47,921 nt of DNA from Bacteroidales bacterium (GTDB lineage Bacteria > Bacteroidota > Bacteroidia > Bacteroidales > VadinHA17): NCBI GenBank assembly GCA_025454795.1, contig JALONT010000025.1:1-47921 (forward strand), given 5' to 3'. The notes below the pieces were generated by a model. That model was not told the origin of the DNA, did not search any database, and was given only the letters and a program-made list of their open reading frames with translations. This document shows, piece by piece, positions 34,547-43,968 of this stretch (within the stretch, counting starts at the first letter, position 1; every line of letters begins with the position of its first letter). A program made the position numbers and the translations under genes.

Positions 34547-35839
34547 TTACGTGATTGCAGATTTTTCATCTTCCGGAGGTCTGGCTCTCCACCAGCTTGC
34601 CAAAGCTGAACCGGTCACATTCATTAAAGGACCGAAGATAGCCGGGGCAAGTCCAACTGTAGCTATTTTCCCCATTTGAAGAGCTAGTCCTGAAGCCAGC
34701 CCCCCGTTTTGCATACCAACTTCAAACGCAATTGTACGTCTGTCTCTTTCAGGCAATCCCAGCAACCAGGAAACTGTATAACCAAGTCCGTAACCGGTGA
34801 TATTATGCAAAAGGCTGGTTATAATAAGAAAGGCTCCAACATTAAGCAGACTATTGTGGCCGGCAGCTGTAATAATTGTTATGATTACGGCAATTCCTGC
34901 CATTGAGATCAATGATAATATTTTCCCCAACCATGCATTGTCTCCTTTAAGCAGATACCGGATTATTATAGCACCAATCATTGGCAGGAAGTAAAACCAA
35001 CACATTGATCTGGCAAAGTGTGTTATCAGATCTGTCGTTCCCGCATTCATTACTTTCATGAATACCATATTAGTAAGGAAAATGAAAACAAGGTAGGATG
35101 TCATCTGTATTATTCTTGATCTCTTGCTTTCCTTTCTGAGGAAGAAAAGATTAAAAATAAAACCTGCAACTATTGGAAGAATGATCATATTTAAAATATC
35201 GAGCATCATTTTCCAGAAATTAACTTCAATATACTGCCCTGCAAGCAACTTCATAAGCAATGGAGTGATAAACGGAGAAAGAATTGTTGTAATTGCCCCT
35301 ATAGTAACAGCCAGTGCAAGGTTTGCACGTGAAATGTATGACATGACATTAGAAGCTAAACCACTGGGAACACAGCCAATCAGTATTATACCGGCGGCAA
35401 TTTCAGGTGGAAAATTGAATATACGACTAATGCAAAAACCAACCAGCGGCATTATTGCAAATTGAGAACAAACGCCGATAATTACACCTTTTGGCATTTT
35501 TATAATCCCGGCAAAATCATTGAAGCTCATCTGTGATCCCATTCCAAACATAATGATCTGTAAGAGCGGGACAATGAGTGTCTGCAATTTAAAACTTCCA
35601 AATGATATAAAGATCTGGGGGTAAAACATTGAAGCAGTAACAGCAGTAAAGATCCAGATAGTATAGGAAAAGCTTTTAAACGTTTGAAATCCACGAATCC
35701 CGATAGCCAGAGTCATAAAAAAAGTGATCAGTAATGGTCCTGCCTTTGAAGGGTGTCCATTGAATAGAAAGATGAGGGAACTCAATAAACAAATGATAGA
35801 AATGGTCAGTGCTATTTTATAAAAATTTATCCTTTTCAC
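34547..35839 (-). CDS. Bile acid:sodium symporter-like (BASS/SBF) transporter
   Basis: A 430-aa inner-membrane carrier. An extra hydrophobic N-terminal part (about 7-90) precedes the SBF core (about 95-410), which has MFGMGSQMSFNDFAGI, GIILIGCVPSGLASNVMSYIS (sodium-site region), SPFITPLLMKL and the crossing motif IAFEVGMQNGGLASGLA. Members co-transport Na+ with organic acids such as bile acids, pantoate or pyruvate, so the substrate here is unknown. The adjacent enolase-superfamily gene lies upstream on the same strand at 36007 and may supply a sugar-acid context, but the 167-bp gap makes an operon uncertain. The last few residues are charged and cytosolic. Confidence 0.88.
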   Translation of the reverse strand: MKRINFYKIALTISIICLLSSLIFLFNGHPSKAGPLLITFFMTLAIGIRGFQTFKSFSYTIWIFTAVTASMFYPQIFISFGSFKLQTLIVPLLQIIMFGMGSQMSFNDFAGIIKMPKGVIIGVCSQFAIMPLVGFCISRIFNFPPEIAAGIILIGCVPSGLASNVMSYISRANLALAVTIGAITTILSPFITPLLMKLLAGQYIEVNFWKMMLDILNMIILPIVAGFIFNLFFLRKESKRSRIIQMTSYLVFIFLTNMVFMKVMNAGTTDLITHFARSMCWFYFLPMIGAIIIRYLLKGDNAWLGKILSLISMAGIAVIITIITAAGHNSLLNVGAFLIITSLLHNITGYGLGYTVSWLLGLPERDRRTIAFEVGMQNGGLASGLALQMGKIATVGLAPAIFGPLMNVTGSALASWWRARPPEDEKSAIT

Positions 35840-36006
35840 GGTATTAATCTTAATATAAATTAATGTATTGATATGAGTTTAATTATGTTTATTCATGACG
35901 TTCCGGTCATTCAGAAAAAATTCACTGGAACATACTATCAAATTATCCTATTTATGAACTGAAACAAAATACGTAAAAAAAGACAACATTTTGTTCGGAA
36001 TGAACT

Positions 36007-37368
36007 TTATGGTCTTAAAATAGTTCCGTCATTTTTACGTACAGTCCATTTAGATCGGGTTCCGACAGGATATTTGGCTGCCTCCTTTTCATTTATATCA
36101 ACCCCGAGACCCGGAGCTTCATTAATGTACATATAACCATTCTTAAAAGTTGGGCAACCAGAAAAAACTTCCTGAGCTTTATCGGACCAGAAGTGAGACT
36201 CCTGAATACCGAAATTCCATACAGCAAGATCAATATGACCATTGGCAGCATGTCCGACAGGAGAAGTATCACCAGGTCCATGCCATGCAGTTTTCACATT
36301 GAACCACTCACCCAGCCGGGCTACTTTCATTGCGGGAGTAATGCCTCCAATTTGAGAAATGTGAATTCTTATATAGTCAATCAACTGGTCAACCATCGGT
36401 CCTCTAAACTCATTAATATTATTGAATAATTCGCTGAAGGCTATTGGTACTGTTGTGTTTGCCCGGAGGTGCTTTAGCCATCCGATATTTTCAGGAGAAA
36501 AAGGATCTTCTATCCAATAAGGATTATAGGGTTCCAAACGTTTGATCAGATTAATAGCATCCATTGGTTCTACCAATTCATGTATATCATGAAGTAACTC
36601 TACATCTTCACCGCATCTTTGGCGAACGACTTCAAACATTTTAGGTACTCTTTTCAGATAGGTATGCTGATCAGAAAAAGAATCGCTATCTTTTCCAAAT
36701 CCAGCTTCTTTAAAATCAGGTTTAATCTCCATTGTACCAACTCCGCCATATCCTCCTTGTTGAATGCGGACATGTCGAAAACCCTGGCTCATATATTTTT
36801 GAACATTATCTGCAATAGCTTCAGGAGTCGGACCGCTCGCATGAGCATAACTATCAACAGCAATCCTGCATTTTCCTCCCAGAAGTTGATAAAGAGGCAT
36901 ATTTGCTCTTTTGCCCTTTATGTCCCATAATGCCTCATCAAGTCCGCTTAAGGCATTATTAAGTACCGGTCCGTTTCGCCAGTAAGAGCTTACATATGCC
37001 GACTGCCACATATCTTCTATATTGTCTACATCTTTGCCAACACAAAAATCATTAAGATAATTATCAACGGCAGTAACAACTGCCAGTGCTCGCTGGGTAA
37101 ATGTTGCACATCCTATGCCATATAATCCCGGTTCTGTGGTCTCGACCTTTACAATTACCAGATTAGCGCCTTCAGGAGCAGTGGGAATTGCTTTTACACT
37201 TTTAATTTTTATCGGGGCCATCCCGGAAGCATATGAAGGTGTTGCCCGTTTTTCTGCCCTCGCTAAAGGACTTCCGAAAAGTCCTAACAGTCCTGCAGCA
37301 GAGCCGGTTGTAAGCATTTTCATAGCATCACGTCGGCTGATTCCTGGCTGAGCTTCTAATTTCTCCAT
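36007..37368 (-). CDS. Exported enolase-superfamily (mannonate dehydratase-like) enzyme
   Basis: A 453-aa protein. A twin-arginine signal is visible (SRRDAMKMLTTGSAAGLLG, about 11-29), so it would be exported folded. A capping domain (about 52-170) and a TIM-barrel follow. The barrel metal ligands are Asp in LLHDIHELVEP, Glu in YWIEDPFSPEN and Glu in IAFSELFNN, and HGPGDTSPVGHAANGHIDLA resembles the ManD/gluconate dehydratase group, which removes water from sugar acids. Export is unusual for that group, which is mostly cytosolic. The gene has the same orientation as the DUF362 gene 118 bp upstream, which also has a Tat-like N terminus. The substrate is not assignable. Confidence 0.82.
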   Translation of the reverse strand: MEKLEAQPGISRRDAMKMLTTGSAAGLLGLFGSPLARAEKRATPSYASGMAPIKIKSVKAIPTAPEGANLVIVKVETTEPGLYGIGCATFTQRALAVVTAVDNYLNDFCVGKDVDNIEDMWQSAYVSSYWRNGPVLNNALSGLDEALWDIKGKRANMPLYQLLGGKCRIAVDSYAHASGPTPEAIADNVQKYMSQGFRHVRIQQGGYGGVGTMEIKPDFKEAGFGKDSDSFSDQHTYLKRVPKMFEVVRQRCGEDVELLHDIHELVEPMDAINLIKRLEPYNPYWIEDPFSPENIGWLKHLRANTTVPIAFSELFNNINEFRGPMVDQLIDYIRIHISQIGGITPAMKVARLGEWFNVKTAWHGPGDTSPVGHAANGHIDLAVWNFGIQESHFWSDKAQEVFSGCPTFKNGYMYINEAPGLGVDINEKEAAKYPVGTRSKWTVRKNDGTILRP

Positions 37369-37486
37369 TGTATTAAATCATTTTTAAATTAATATTTAGA
37401 TCAATTCGATTTCACATAATTTTAATAATAGAAATTCATGTGCGATCTGAAGAGTTTTATTGCCATTTTATTTAAATATGAAACCT

Positions 37487-38575
37487 TTAAGATTTAAGGT
37501 TCATCCATATTATCTGCTCATCAAAATTGTCAGGAAGCTTATAGGGTTTTATATGATCAGTTAAATTTTCTCCAACAATTTCAATTTTGTCAAGATTAGC
37601 ATTACCCAACCTCATTTGAGCGCAATGATTGAGATAGCCAATCCTGGAAAAATCGATTCCCATCAATTCTATACAAACACGGTCAGCAGCCAGCCAGTCC
37701 TGACTGGCAACACACACCCTGTGATCAATTGGGGTTCCCCTTGTAGGGCCATTTCCTTCCATGCCTACAAAACCATCAATGAATGCAAGATGAGGATGTA
37801 ATCGTTGAGCAAGCAGACCCATATTGTAATTTGTCGCGTGGAATCCACTTCCATGTAAAAGCCTTTTATAGCTTGTAGCTCCCGGTTTGCTTTTTTTCGC
37901 TGATTGAGAGAACCTGGAGTCCTCATGAAATAATGTAAATCCCTGATCTTTTACAGGTGCACCAAATAGGATATTCTTGAGTGACAAAGTAGCTCCAACA
38001 GAGGTATGAGTTTTCATTCTTGCCACGGAAACAATATAAGAATCCGGATCAGTTATTATACTGGAGACTTTCACGAGGTGCGGCTTGAAATCTTTTTCGT
38101 CAATGACATACATATTTTCAGATGGTCCATCGTCAAGGTCAACCAGCTTAACCGGATATTTTGATAACAGCTTGTAATAGCCATAGTTATTAAAACCTTC
38201 CAGAGTCGGACCACTTGCTGATGATTCTGCAATAATGACATTATGTATTTTATTGATGGATTTCAGAAACTCTAATATGCCTTCCAGTGTTTCAACATGA
38301 GTACATGCTAATGGAACATAAATAAGCACGTTGTTTGGTTTTAGTACTACACGTCGATTTCCAATTGAACGCTTAATCTGCCTGGAGAATGGCTTAAGTG
38401 ATTTGAAAGCCATATCAGCCCGGTCAGTACCGGTACTAATTGATACAGGTTTATCAACGCCCTCCGGACCAGAATCAGTAAAAAATGCATTTATAGTGAA
38501 AGGATTGGAGATTCCAACTCCTCCTAATATTGAAGTTTTTATAAAATCCCTGCGGTTGTAGTCGTTAATGCTCAT
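37487..38575 (-). CDS. DUF362 domain protein with Tat signal
   Basis: Started at MSINDYNRRDFIKTS (38575), 362 aa; the frame extends to 38629, but that adds a hydrophobic leader before the twin-arginine motif NRRDFIKTSILGG and is less likely. The DUF362 domain fills most of the protein: GNRRVVLKPNNVLIYVPLACTH-type start, a central VARMKTHTSVGATLSLKN segment and MGLLAQRLHPHLAFIDGF. DUF362 proteins are often found with ferredoxin domains, but none is visible here. The function of the family is not established. It sits 118 bp upstream of the enolase-superfamily gene and both are Tat-targeted, so they may act together in the periplasm. Confidence 0.8.
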   Translation of the reverse strand: MSINDYNRRDFIKTSILGGVGISNPFTINAFFTDSGPEGVDKPVSISTGTDRADMAFKSLKPFSRQIKRSIGNRRVVLKPNNVLIYVPLACTHVETLEGILEFLKSINKIHNVIIAESSASGPTLEGFNNYGYYKLLSKYPVKLVDLDDGPSENMYVIDEKDFKPHLVKVSSIITDPDSYIVSVARMKTHTSVGATLSLKNILFGAPVKDQGFTLFHEDSRFSQSAKKSKPGATSYKRLLHGSGFHATNYNMGLLAQRLHPHLAFIDGFVGMEGNGPTRGTPIDHRVCVASQDWLAADRVCIELMGIDFSRIGYLNHCAQMRLGNANLDKIEIVGENLTDHIKPYKLPDNFDEQIIWMNLKS

Positions 38576-38863
38576 TTTAAGAAACAGTATGAAAAATAAA
38601 ATATTTATCGTACTCGTAAAAACTTCCAACTAGATTTCTGACCTGTCCAGTTTATTTGCAATATAGGTTTCGGTAAGATGCTGTTGGCGAAGCCCATAAA
38701 ACCAGTCCTAAAAATAACTAATTTTTATTTCGATTATCGAGTTTTAACCTCATATTATCTTTTCAAATAGTTCTTCCCGTTTATCCGTACACCCGGAAGC
38801 CTGAATTAGAACATTTGGATTCAGTATTGTAAGGAAGTAACAATCACCAATCTTAAGGGCATC

Positions 38864-40153
38864 TCTAAAAACCTATTGTTAATATAATCATTTGAATGTT
38901 AATAACATAGCTAAAATAGAATAGATATATTTGCTTAGTTTTAAAGTATAAATATAAGCAAAATGAAAAACATAAACCCTCTTGGACTATTTGACGACCA
39001 CTCTTTATTGGAAAAACTTACCAGACCGGGCGATCCGCTAAAATAGCTGAATGAATTTATTGACTGGAGAATTTTCGAATCACCTATAAATGAAGCATTT
39101 GAAAATGAGGATAAGGATTTATCGAAAAGTGGGCGCCCCCCATTCAACCGATTGATGTTGTTTAAAGCCCTTGTCATTCAAAGTTTGTATAATCTTTCTG
39201 ATGATTAGTTGGAATATCAGATTGTTGACCGGGCAAGTTTTAAACGGTTTTTGGGATTGAAGAAAAGTGACAAAGTACCTGACAGTAAAACATTTTGGTT
39301 ATTCAGGGAACAACTGATAGAAAAGAATATCATCATGGGTTTATTCAAAACCTTTAACGAAACCCTTTATGCAGCCGGAGTTTTTGCCAATGAAGGAAAA
39401 ATGGTGGATGCCAGTTTCGTTAAAGTGCCACGTCAGCGTAATACCCACGAAGAAAACAAGCACATAAAAGAAACAGGACAGCGCCAAGGATTGGGAAGTG
39501 AAGCCTCATAAATTGGCACAGAAAGATATTGATGCCAGATGGACGAAGAAAAACAACACAACTTTCTATAAATATAAAAATCATGTAAAAGCTGATACTA
39601 AAACAAAACTGATCGAGGAATATTTAGTTACTGATGCTTCTGTACATGATTGCCTTCGGCGCTACTTCGTGGTCGCAAGCTATGGAACAATTGCTGACAG
39701 AGAAAGACACAGGACAATCGCTTTATACTGATAGTGCATATCCCGGTGAAGATCAGGAGGCGGTTTACAAAAAGAAAAAAGTCATCAACAAAATAAATGA
39801 GAAGGGATACCGTAACAAACCCTTGACCGAAGAACAGAAAGCCAACAACAAAGAGAAATCCAGAACACGAGCAAGAGTCGAACACTTATTCGGGTTTGTA
39901 GAAAACAGCATGAACGGTTCATTTATCCATACCATTGGAATTGCACGGACCAAGGCAAAAATCGGAATGATGAACCTCACTTACAATATTTGTCGCTGTA
40001 CCCAATTAAAAATAATGGTTGCACCTGTAGTGAGCAACGCCGAACTAATGGGATAGGTATATCCGGACGTGAAAGTTGTCCATTTGTATGTATCTGATGA
40101 TTAAGTAAATAAAAAAAGTGTGGGGGGGGGAGGGGTAAAATTTGGTTTTTAGA
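38864..40153 (+). mobile_element. Decayed IS5-type insertion sequence
   Basis: The ends carry an imperfect inverted repeat: TCTAAAAACC at 38864-38873 and its complement GGTTTTTAGA at 40144-40153, with further partial matches inward. The transposase frame between them is broken in four places. A GTGGGGGGGGAGGGG tract lies near 40122-40136, just inside the right end. I could not identify a target-site duplication. The 288 bp between the DUF362 start and the left end show no gene. Confidence 0.7.
38963..40056 (+). pseudogene. IS5 family transposase, disrupted
   Basis: The conceptual protein starts MKNINPLGLFDDHSLLEKLT and ends in a DDE-type region (NKEKSRTRARVEHLFGFVEN). It is interrupted by in-frame TAG codons at 39044-39046 and 39206-39208, each where the family would commonly have Gln (CAG to TAG is one transition). 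A frameshift follows near 39466-39485. A second shift is caused by an apparent 22-bp insertion at 39651-39672, between VTDASVHD and SQAMEQLLTEKD. The catalytic Asp in MVDASFVK and the Glu region survive, but no full-length enzyme can be made. Family placement rests on motif similarity. Confidence 0.88.
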
Positions 40154-40495
40154 AAATCAAACAATATATTTGTTTCAAACAACGGCATCAAAAAAATAGT
40201 TATTCGAGGTACCCTTAAAATAATTCTGAACCAACAGATAACAAAACGAATTATTAATCACTGTAAAATCCTTCCTTCTTTGACCGTTTCAAAATCCGGT
40301 CTGAGAACACAAAACATACATTACAAAAAAACAAGGATTTAACTCTGGCTTTTAGTGGTCAATTTATTCCAACCAACTAAGGGCTTGAAACTCAATTGGA
40401 GTTTGTTCCCCAAATAGATAAATCAAAAATAATTTTTATTTTTACAGGCGTTAAAAAGAAAAAGTGTTTATAATAACCTGATAATTTATATTAAG
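40154..40495. other. Intergenic region with a possible transposase-tail remnant
   Basis: This gap of about 340 bp lies between the IS5-type right end and the TPR gene. On the minus strand near 40365-40417 it reads LFGEQTPIEFQALSWLE then a stop, which looks like the tail of an integrase-type transposase. The fragment is too short to classify, and nothing else was recognised. Confidence 0.4.
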
Positions 40496-41470
40496 ATGAA
40501 TATGAAAATAATGAGAAAGCTTGCATGGATTCTGGTTGTCTCTGCAATTACCGGTACAAACCTGAGAGCACAGGAACGGAATGATGTGATTAAGGCTTTT
40601 AATGAAGGAGCGACGACGACACAAACTGATGTACAAGCTGCTATTAAAGCATTTGAAAATGTAATTATTCTGTCAGATAAGGTTGGGGAAAGCGCTGCTG
40701 ACCTCAAACAAAAAGCCATCCAGGTATTACCCGGATTATATGTCAAGGCTGCCTCCAGCGCCATGAATGGAAAAAAACCGGCAACAGAAATAATAAAGGC
40801 TGCAAAGGTGGCCGCTCAGGCAGCGGAAAAATATGATAACACATCAGGTAAGGAAAATGCCAGGAAGATACTGACGCAAGGTTATTACAACATGGGTATA
40901 GAATTTTTTACCAGGAAAGATTATAATAATGCACTGTTGGCGTTTGACAGTCTTTTATCGATCAATCCTGGTTATACTGCCGCAATTTACAACAAGGCAA
41001 TTATATACAGAAGTCAGAATAATGCCACCGCCTTTGAGGAAAATATTGACTCATTTCTTGAAAAAGTAAGAGGCGTAAATGATTCAGTCAAAGCAAGCCA
41101 GGCATCCAAACTAGCTATTGAATATTTTCGGGCTGCCGGATCACAGGCAAACCAGGCAAATAAAATTGATGAGGCGCTTTCCCTGCTAAATAAGGCCGCT
41201 AAATATGGTGACGACAAGGATCTTTTCTACTTCTTTGCAGATGTTTATAACAAACAGAAGAATTTCGACAGTGGTGCAGAATATGCCCAAAAAGGTCTGG
41301 ATCTTGAAACTGGTGTTGCCGAAGCCAAAGCAAAATTTTACTTTCAACTTGGCATTGCACTGGCAGGTAAAGGGAAAACCGCTGATGCATGTGCTTCATT
41401 TAAGAATGCCATTTACGGGGCTTTCGCCGAAGCATCAAAAGCTGAAAGAAAAAATCTGAAGTGTGAATAG
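40496..41470 (+). CDS. Periplasmic TPR-repeat protein
   Basis: A 324-aa protein with a signal peptide (about 1-25, ending TNLRAQ); a start at the fourth or sixth codon is also possible. The rest is helical with TPR-type pairs, clearest around 130-165 (QGYYNMGIEFFTRKDYNNALLAFDSLL) with Ala-Phe/Leu positions at the expected spacing, and again at 225-290. TPRs hold protein complexes together, and related Bacteroidota genes often belong to outer membrane or T9SS assemblies. The gene stands alone between two dead transposases, so neighbours say little about its role. Confidence 0.8.
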   Translation: MNMKIMRKLAWILVVSAITGTNLRAQERNDVIKAFNEGATTTQTDVQAAIKAFENVIILSDKVGESAADLKQKAIQVLPGLYVKAASSAMNGKKPATEIIKAAKVAAQAAEKYDNTSGKENARKILTQGYYNMGIEFFTRKDYNNALLAFDSLLSINPGYTAAIYNKAIIYRSQNNATAFEENIDSFLEKVRGVNDSVKASQASKLAIEYFRAAGSQANQANKIDEALSLLNKAAKYGDDKDLFYFFADVYNKQKNFDSGAEYAQKGLDLETGVAEAKAKFYFQLGIALAGKGKTADACASFKNAIYGAFAEASKAERKNLKCE

Positions 41471-41898
41471 GTTTAAAATCTCCTTTTCAAAACACCTTAT
41501 CTTCGTCCTAAAATCTTTACCAACCCGGCATCAAAAGAACGTTTGCAATTTAGTTTTGCAAGTGTTTGATATTTTTCAAAATCCATTATTCTGTGACCAC
41601 TTCAAACGACGGTCTGATGAAACTTAGCATATATACAAAATAAAAAGTATCCGAATATGGCGTTTGGTGAAGAATATAACCTGGTCAATTATGGTCAGGA
41701 TCGCTGGATTTTCCAATAATGTTTTAAAAAAGAAGACTCCCTTCGATTTAAAATACGAATAATGATTATTAATAATGTGAATTAAGGGTTGAATGTTTGT
41801 AAGTTATTAACATAAAACATTGATTGTCAATAAAATGCATGCAATTAGTTTATTTGAAGACTTGATAATCAATATCTTAAGATACAATTCTCCAGGTT
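41471..41898. other. Intergenic region upstream of the IS982-type element
   Basis: This 428-bp gap holds no recognisable gene. A 20-codon open stretch at 41657-41719 (MAFGEEYNLVNYG...) is too short to judge. Part of the gap probably belongs to the left end of the IS982-type element, whose terminal repeat I could not place. Confidence 0.5.
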
Positions 41899-42958
41899 AT
41901 GTCTATAAGCATGATTCCCAAGGCAAAAGAGTTAAAACTAATCTCTATTTGTCTGTATATATGTGATTTATATGGTTCTGAACTTAAATACCTCTGTCCG
42001 CGTTTCAGTAACAATAATGAACCTGAGTTTACTGATCAGGAGGTTATCCCCATTTATCTTTATGTTATGCAAGTAGAACAACGATTAAAGATAAAACAAA
42101 TACACAGTCTCCAACGATTATCTTCGTTCCTGGTTTCCTCGTCTTCATTCATATGAAGCTTTTGTCGTCAGGATTAACCGGGTAAGTGAAGTTTTCAAGC
42201 ATTTGTCCAACTCTTTGTTGAGCAATAATTACCCGGACGACTGTCAGGTTGATACCAACCTAATTGATTCACTCCCTATTATAACAAGCTCAGGTAAGCG
42301 CCCAAATGCTGTTGCAAAAGAACTGACAGATAAAGGCCTTTGCTCTACTAAAAACATGTACTGCCATGGATCAAAACTTCATGCATTGGCATTTTCCAGA
42401 CCTGGTCATTTGCTATTTCCTGAAAGCCTCATAGTTACTCCTGCATCTGAAAATGACCTGAATGTTCAAAAACAGTACTGGAGCAATTTTTATGACAGAA
42501 CATTCTATGGTGACAAAATCTATAACGATATAGATTTCTTTAACAAAATGACTTGCTCCTATAACTCAAGAATGATGATCCCAATTAAGGCCGTTAAAGG
42601 ATTAGCACTAATGATTTCTCAAATAGACAAAGCTGCTAATGACCTTTATTCAACAGCAGTATCAAAAATCCGACAACCTATTGAGGCTTTATTCAATTGG
42701 CTTATAGAAAAAACAGATATTCAAAGAGTGTCTAAGGTGCGTTCTACCAGTGGCTTAGTTGTTCATATTTTTGGAAGGATCGCAGCTGCTTATATATTTT
42801 TAATTTTTAACTATTCATTCGCATTAATATTAATCAGATACATAGGCAATATGTCTAACCAAATTCTATTTTATTATGGGTGTAAGTACAATATTCCGGT
42901 ATTGTACCGCTCTATGATCACCCTGGAGGTAGATTGGACCCGATGCAAAAACATCTGA
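41899..42958 (+). pseudogene. IS982-like transposase, frameshifted
   Basis: The first part (41899-42156) includes FTDQEVIPIYLYVMQ and RLKIKQIHS, IS982-type N-terminal motifs. At about 42105-42115 the frame shifts, and DYLRSWFPRLHSYEAF continues in another frame up to the second open part (42203-42958). The DDE set is present in order: Asp in TNLIDSLPI, Asp in FYGDKIYND and Glu in PIEALFNWLIEK. The coding part should end near VVHIFGRIAAAYIFLIFNY. The frame instead runs about 50 codons further, its last 31 antisense to the DUF1080 gene, so the native end is lost. Not functional. Confidence 0.82.
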
Positions 42959-43448
42959 GATTAAGGCACCACCAGTTGGACCGTAAACAGGCTGATTATC
43001 AACGACTTTTATTCCGTTCAAGATGACTGTCACATGGCGTTCACATAAAGTGATATCCATCGGCTACTGACCATCCGTTTTTTGTATTTGGGTTCACCAG
43101 TTTCCAGCCTGCAAGGTCTTTACCGTTAAGCAGGGTAATTGGAGTACCGAATCTCATTGCCTTCAGCATCTTTTTCCCTAACCACTTTTCGAGTGTCGCG
43201 TCCCGCATACAGAACATTACCGGCGAAACTGAACCCCCTTTCCACAATATACTCCCGTCAAGATATTTCTCTTCCTGTATAACTTCAAGCCAACCAACAC
43301 CGCCTCCATCAATATCCAGTGTCCATTGTCCTAAAAACTATGAAATGTCATTTTTCTGTATCAGATCTTCATCTCCGGCTTTTTCTTCCTTACAGGAAAA
43401 TGAAGCCAGTAACAAACCGATCAGTAATAATTTAACAAGAACTTTTTG
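42866..43448 (-). pseudogene. DUF1080 (3-keto-disaccharide hydrolase-like) protein, internally deleted
   Basis: A lipoprotein-type leader (LLLIGLLLASFSC, near 43400-43430) has no in-frame ATG before it. An in-frame TAG lies at 43338-43340. Then LGQWTLDIDGGGVGWLEV and FGTPITLLNGKDLAGWKLV match the DUF1080 N-terminal part, and ERHVTVILNGIKVVDNQP and IYLQGDHRAVQYRNIVL the C-terminal part. They are joined in different frames at about 43056-43066, where roughly 100 residues of the jelly roll are missing. Intact relatives act on 3-keto-glycosides, typically after a Gfo/Idh oxidoreductase. The gene is dead; the neighbouring oxidoreductase gene is dead too. Confidence 0.85.
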
Positions 43449-43472
43449 TGTTATAATTGAGTAGTTTTAGTT

Positions 43473-43944
43473 TTAAATAATTATTTGAATTTCAGGAGAA
43501 GCTAAATCGGTTGGTTTAATTTTAATTTCTCCTTTTATGGCTGAAGCAAAAAATGTAAAGGGATCGCTAAAAGGAGCCAGAGATAAAGGCAGCTTTTCAA
43601 CCATCACGTGAATTCCACGGGGAGCGCAAGCTTCAACAACTTTTAAATGTTCAAAAATAGAGGTAAATGTTATTACTCCGTCAGGTTTGGTTTTGTCAAG
43701 CATCTCATCCAAAGACTCATAAATCAGGTTTTGATCGATTTTAAACTGACTGGAGTATCGGTGTGACAGGGCAGTATCTCTTTCAGCAATTCCGACAATC
43801 TGAATATCTTTCCGATCCAGATTTCTCAACAAAGGAAGAACATGGGAATGGGATAAACCTGCAACTCCTATTCTTACAGGCCTGAGCTTCTGATGCATTA
43901 AAAATAAAACTTAAACAGAACATTAAAAAATATTCAATTCTCAT
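43473..43944 (-). pseudogene. Gfo/Idh/MocA family oxidoreductase, frameshifted and internally deleted
   Basis: An ATG at 43944 gives a clean signal peptide (MRIEYFLMFCLSFIFNASEA), after which the frame slips near 43880-43885. The Rossmann part continues in the other frame: PVRIGVAGLSHSHVLPLL (NAD-binding), then EHLKVVEACAPRGIHVMVEK, the Gfo/Idh signature. From about 43565-43590 the sequence jumps to SDPFTFFASAIKGEIKIKP, which belongs near the C terminus of this family, so about half the protein is missing, and the end is also cut. Intact members oxidise sugars or glycosides with NAD(P). Confidence 0.85.
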
Positions 43945-43968
43945 GATTATAATATTTCCTGGCGATTA

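Noticed and set aside
34352-34622. Plus-strand open frame reading FTWSTNTIDPNTGDWNEG...
   Set aside because: There is no start codon after the preceding stop, it overlaps the symporter gene, and no family was recognised. It may be a fragment of a lost gene but this cannot be supported.
39044-39208. Amber recoding of a functional transposase
   Set aside because: The same gene also has two frameshifts, and TAG serves as a normal stop at 7896-7898, so decay is the simpler explanation.
41657-41719. Short ORF MAFGEEYNLVNYG... resembling an RHS fragment
   Set aside because: At only 20 codons the resemblance is too weak to call.
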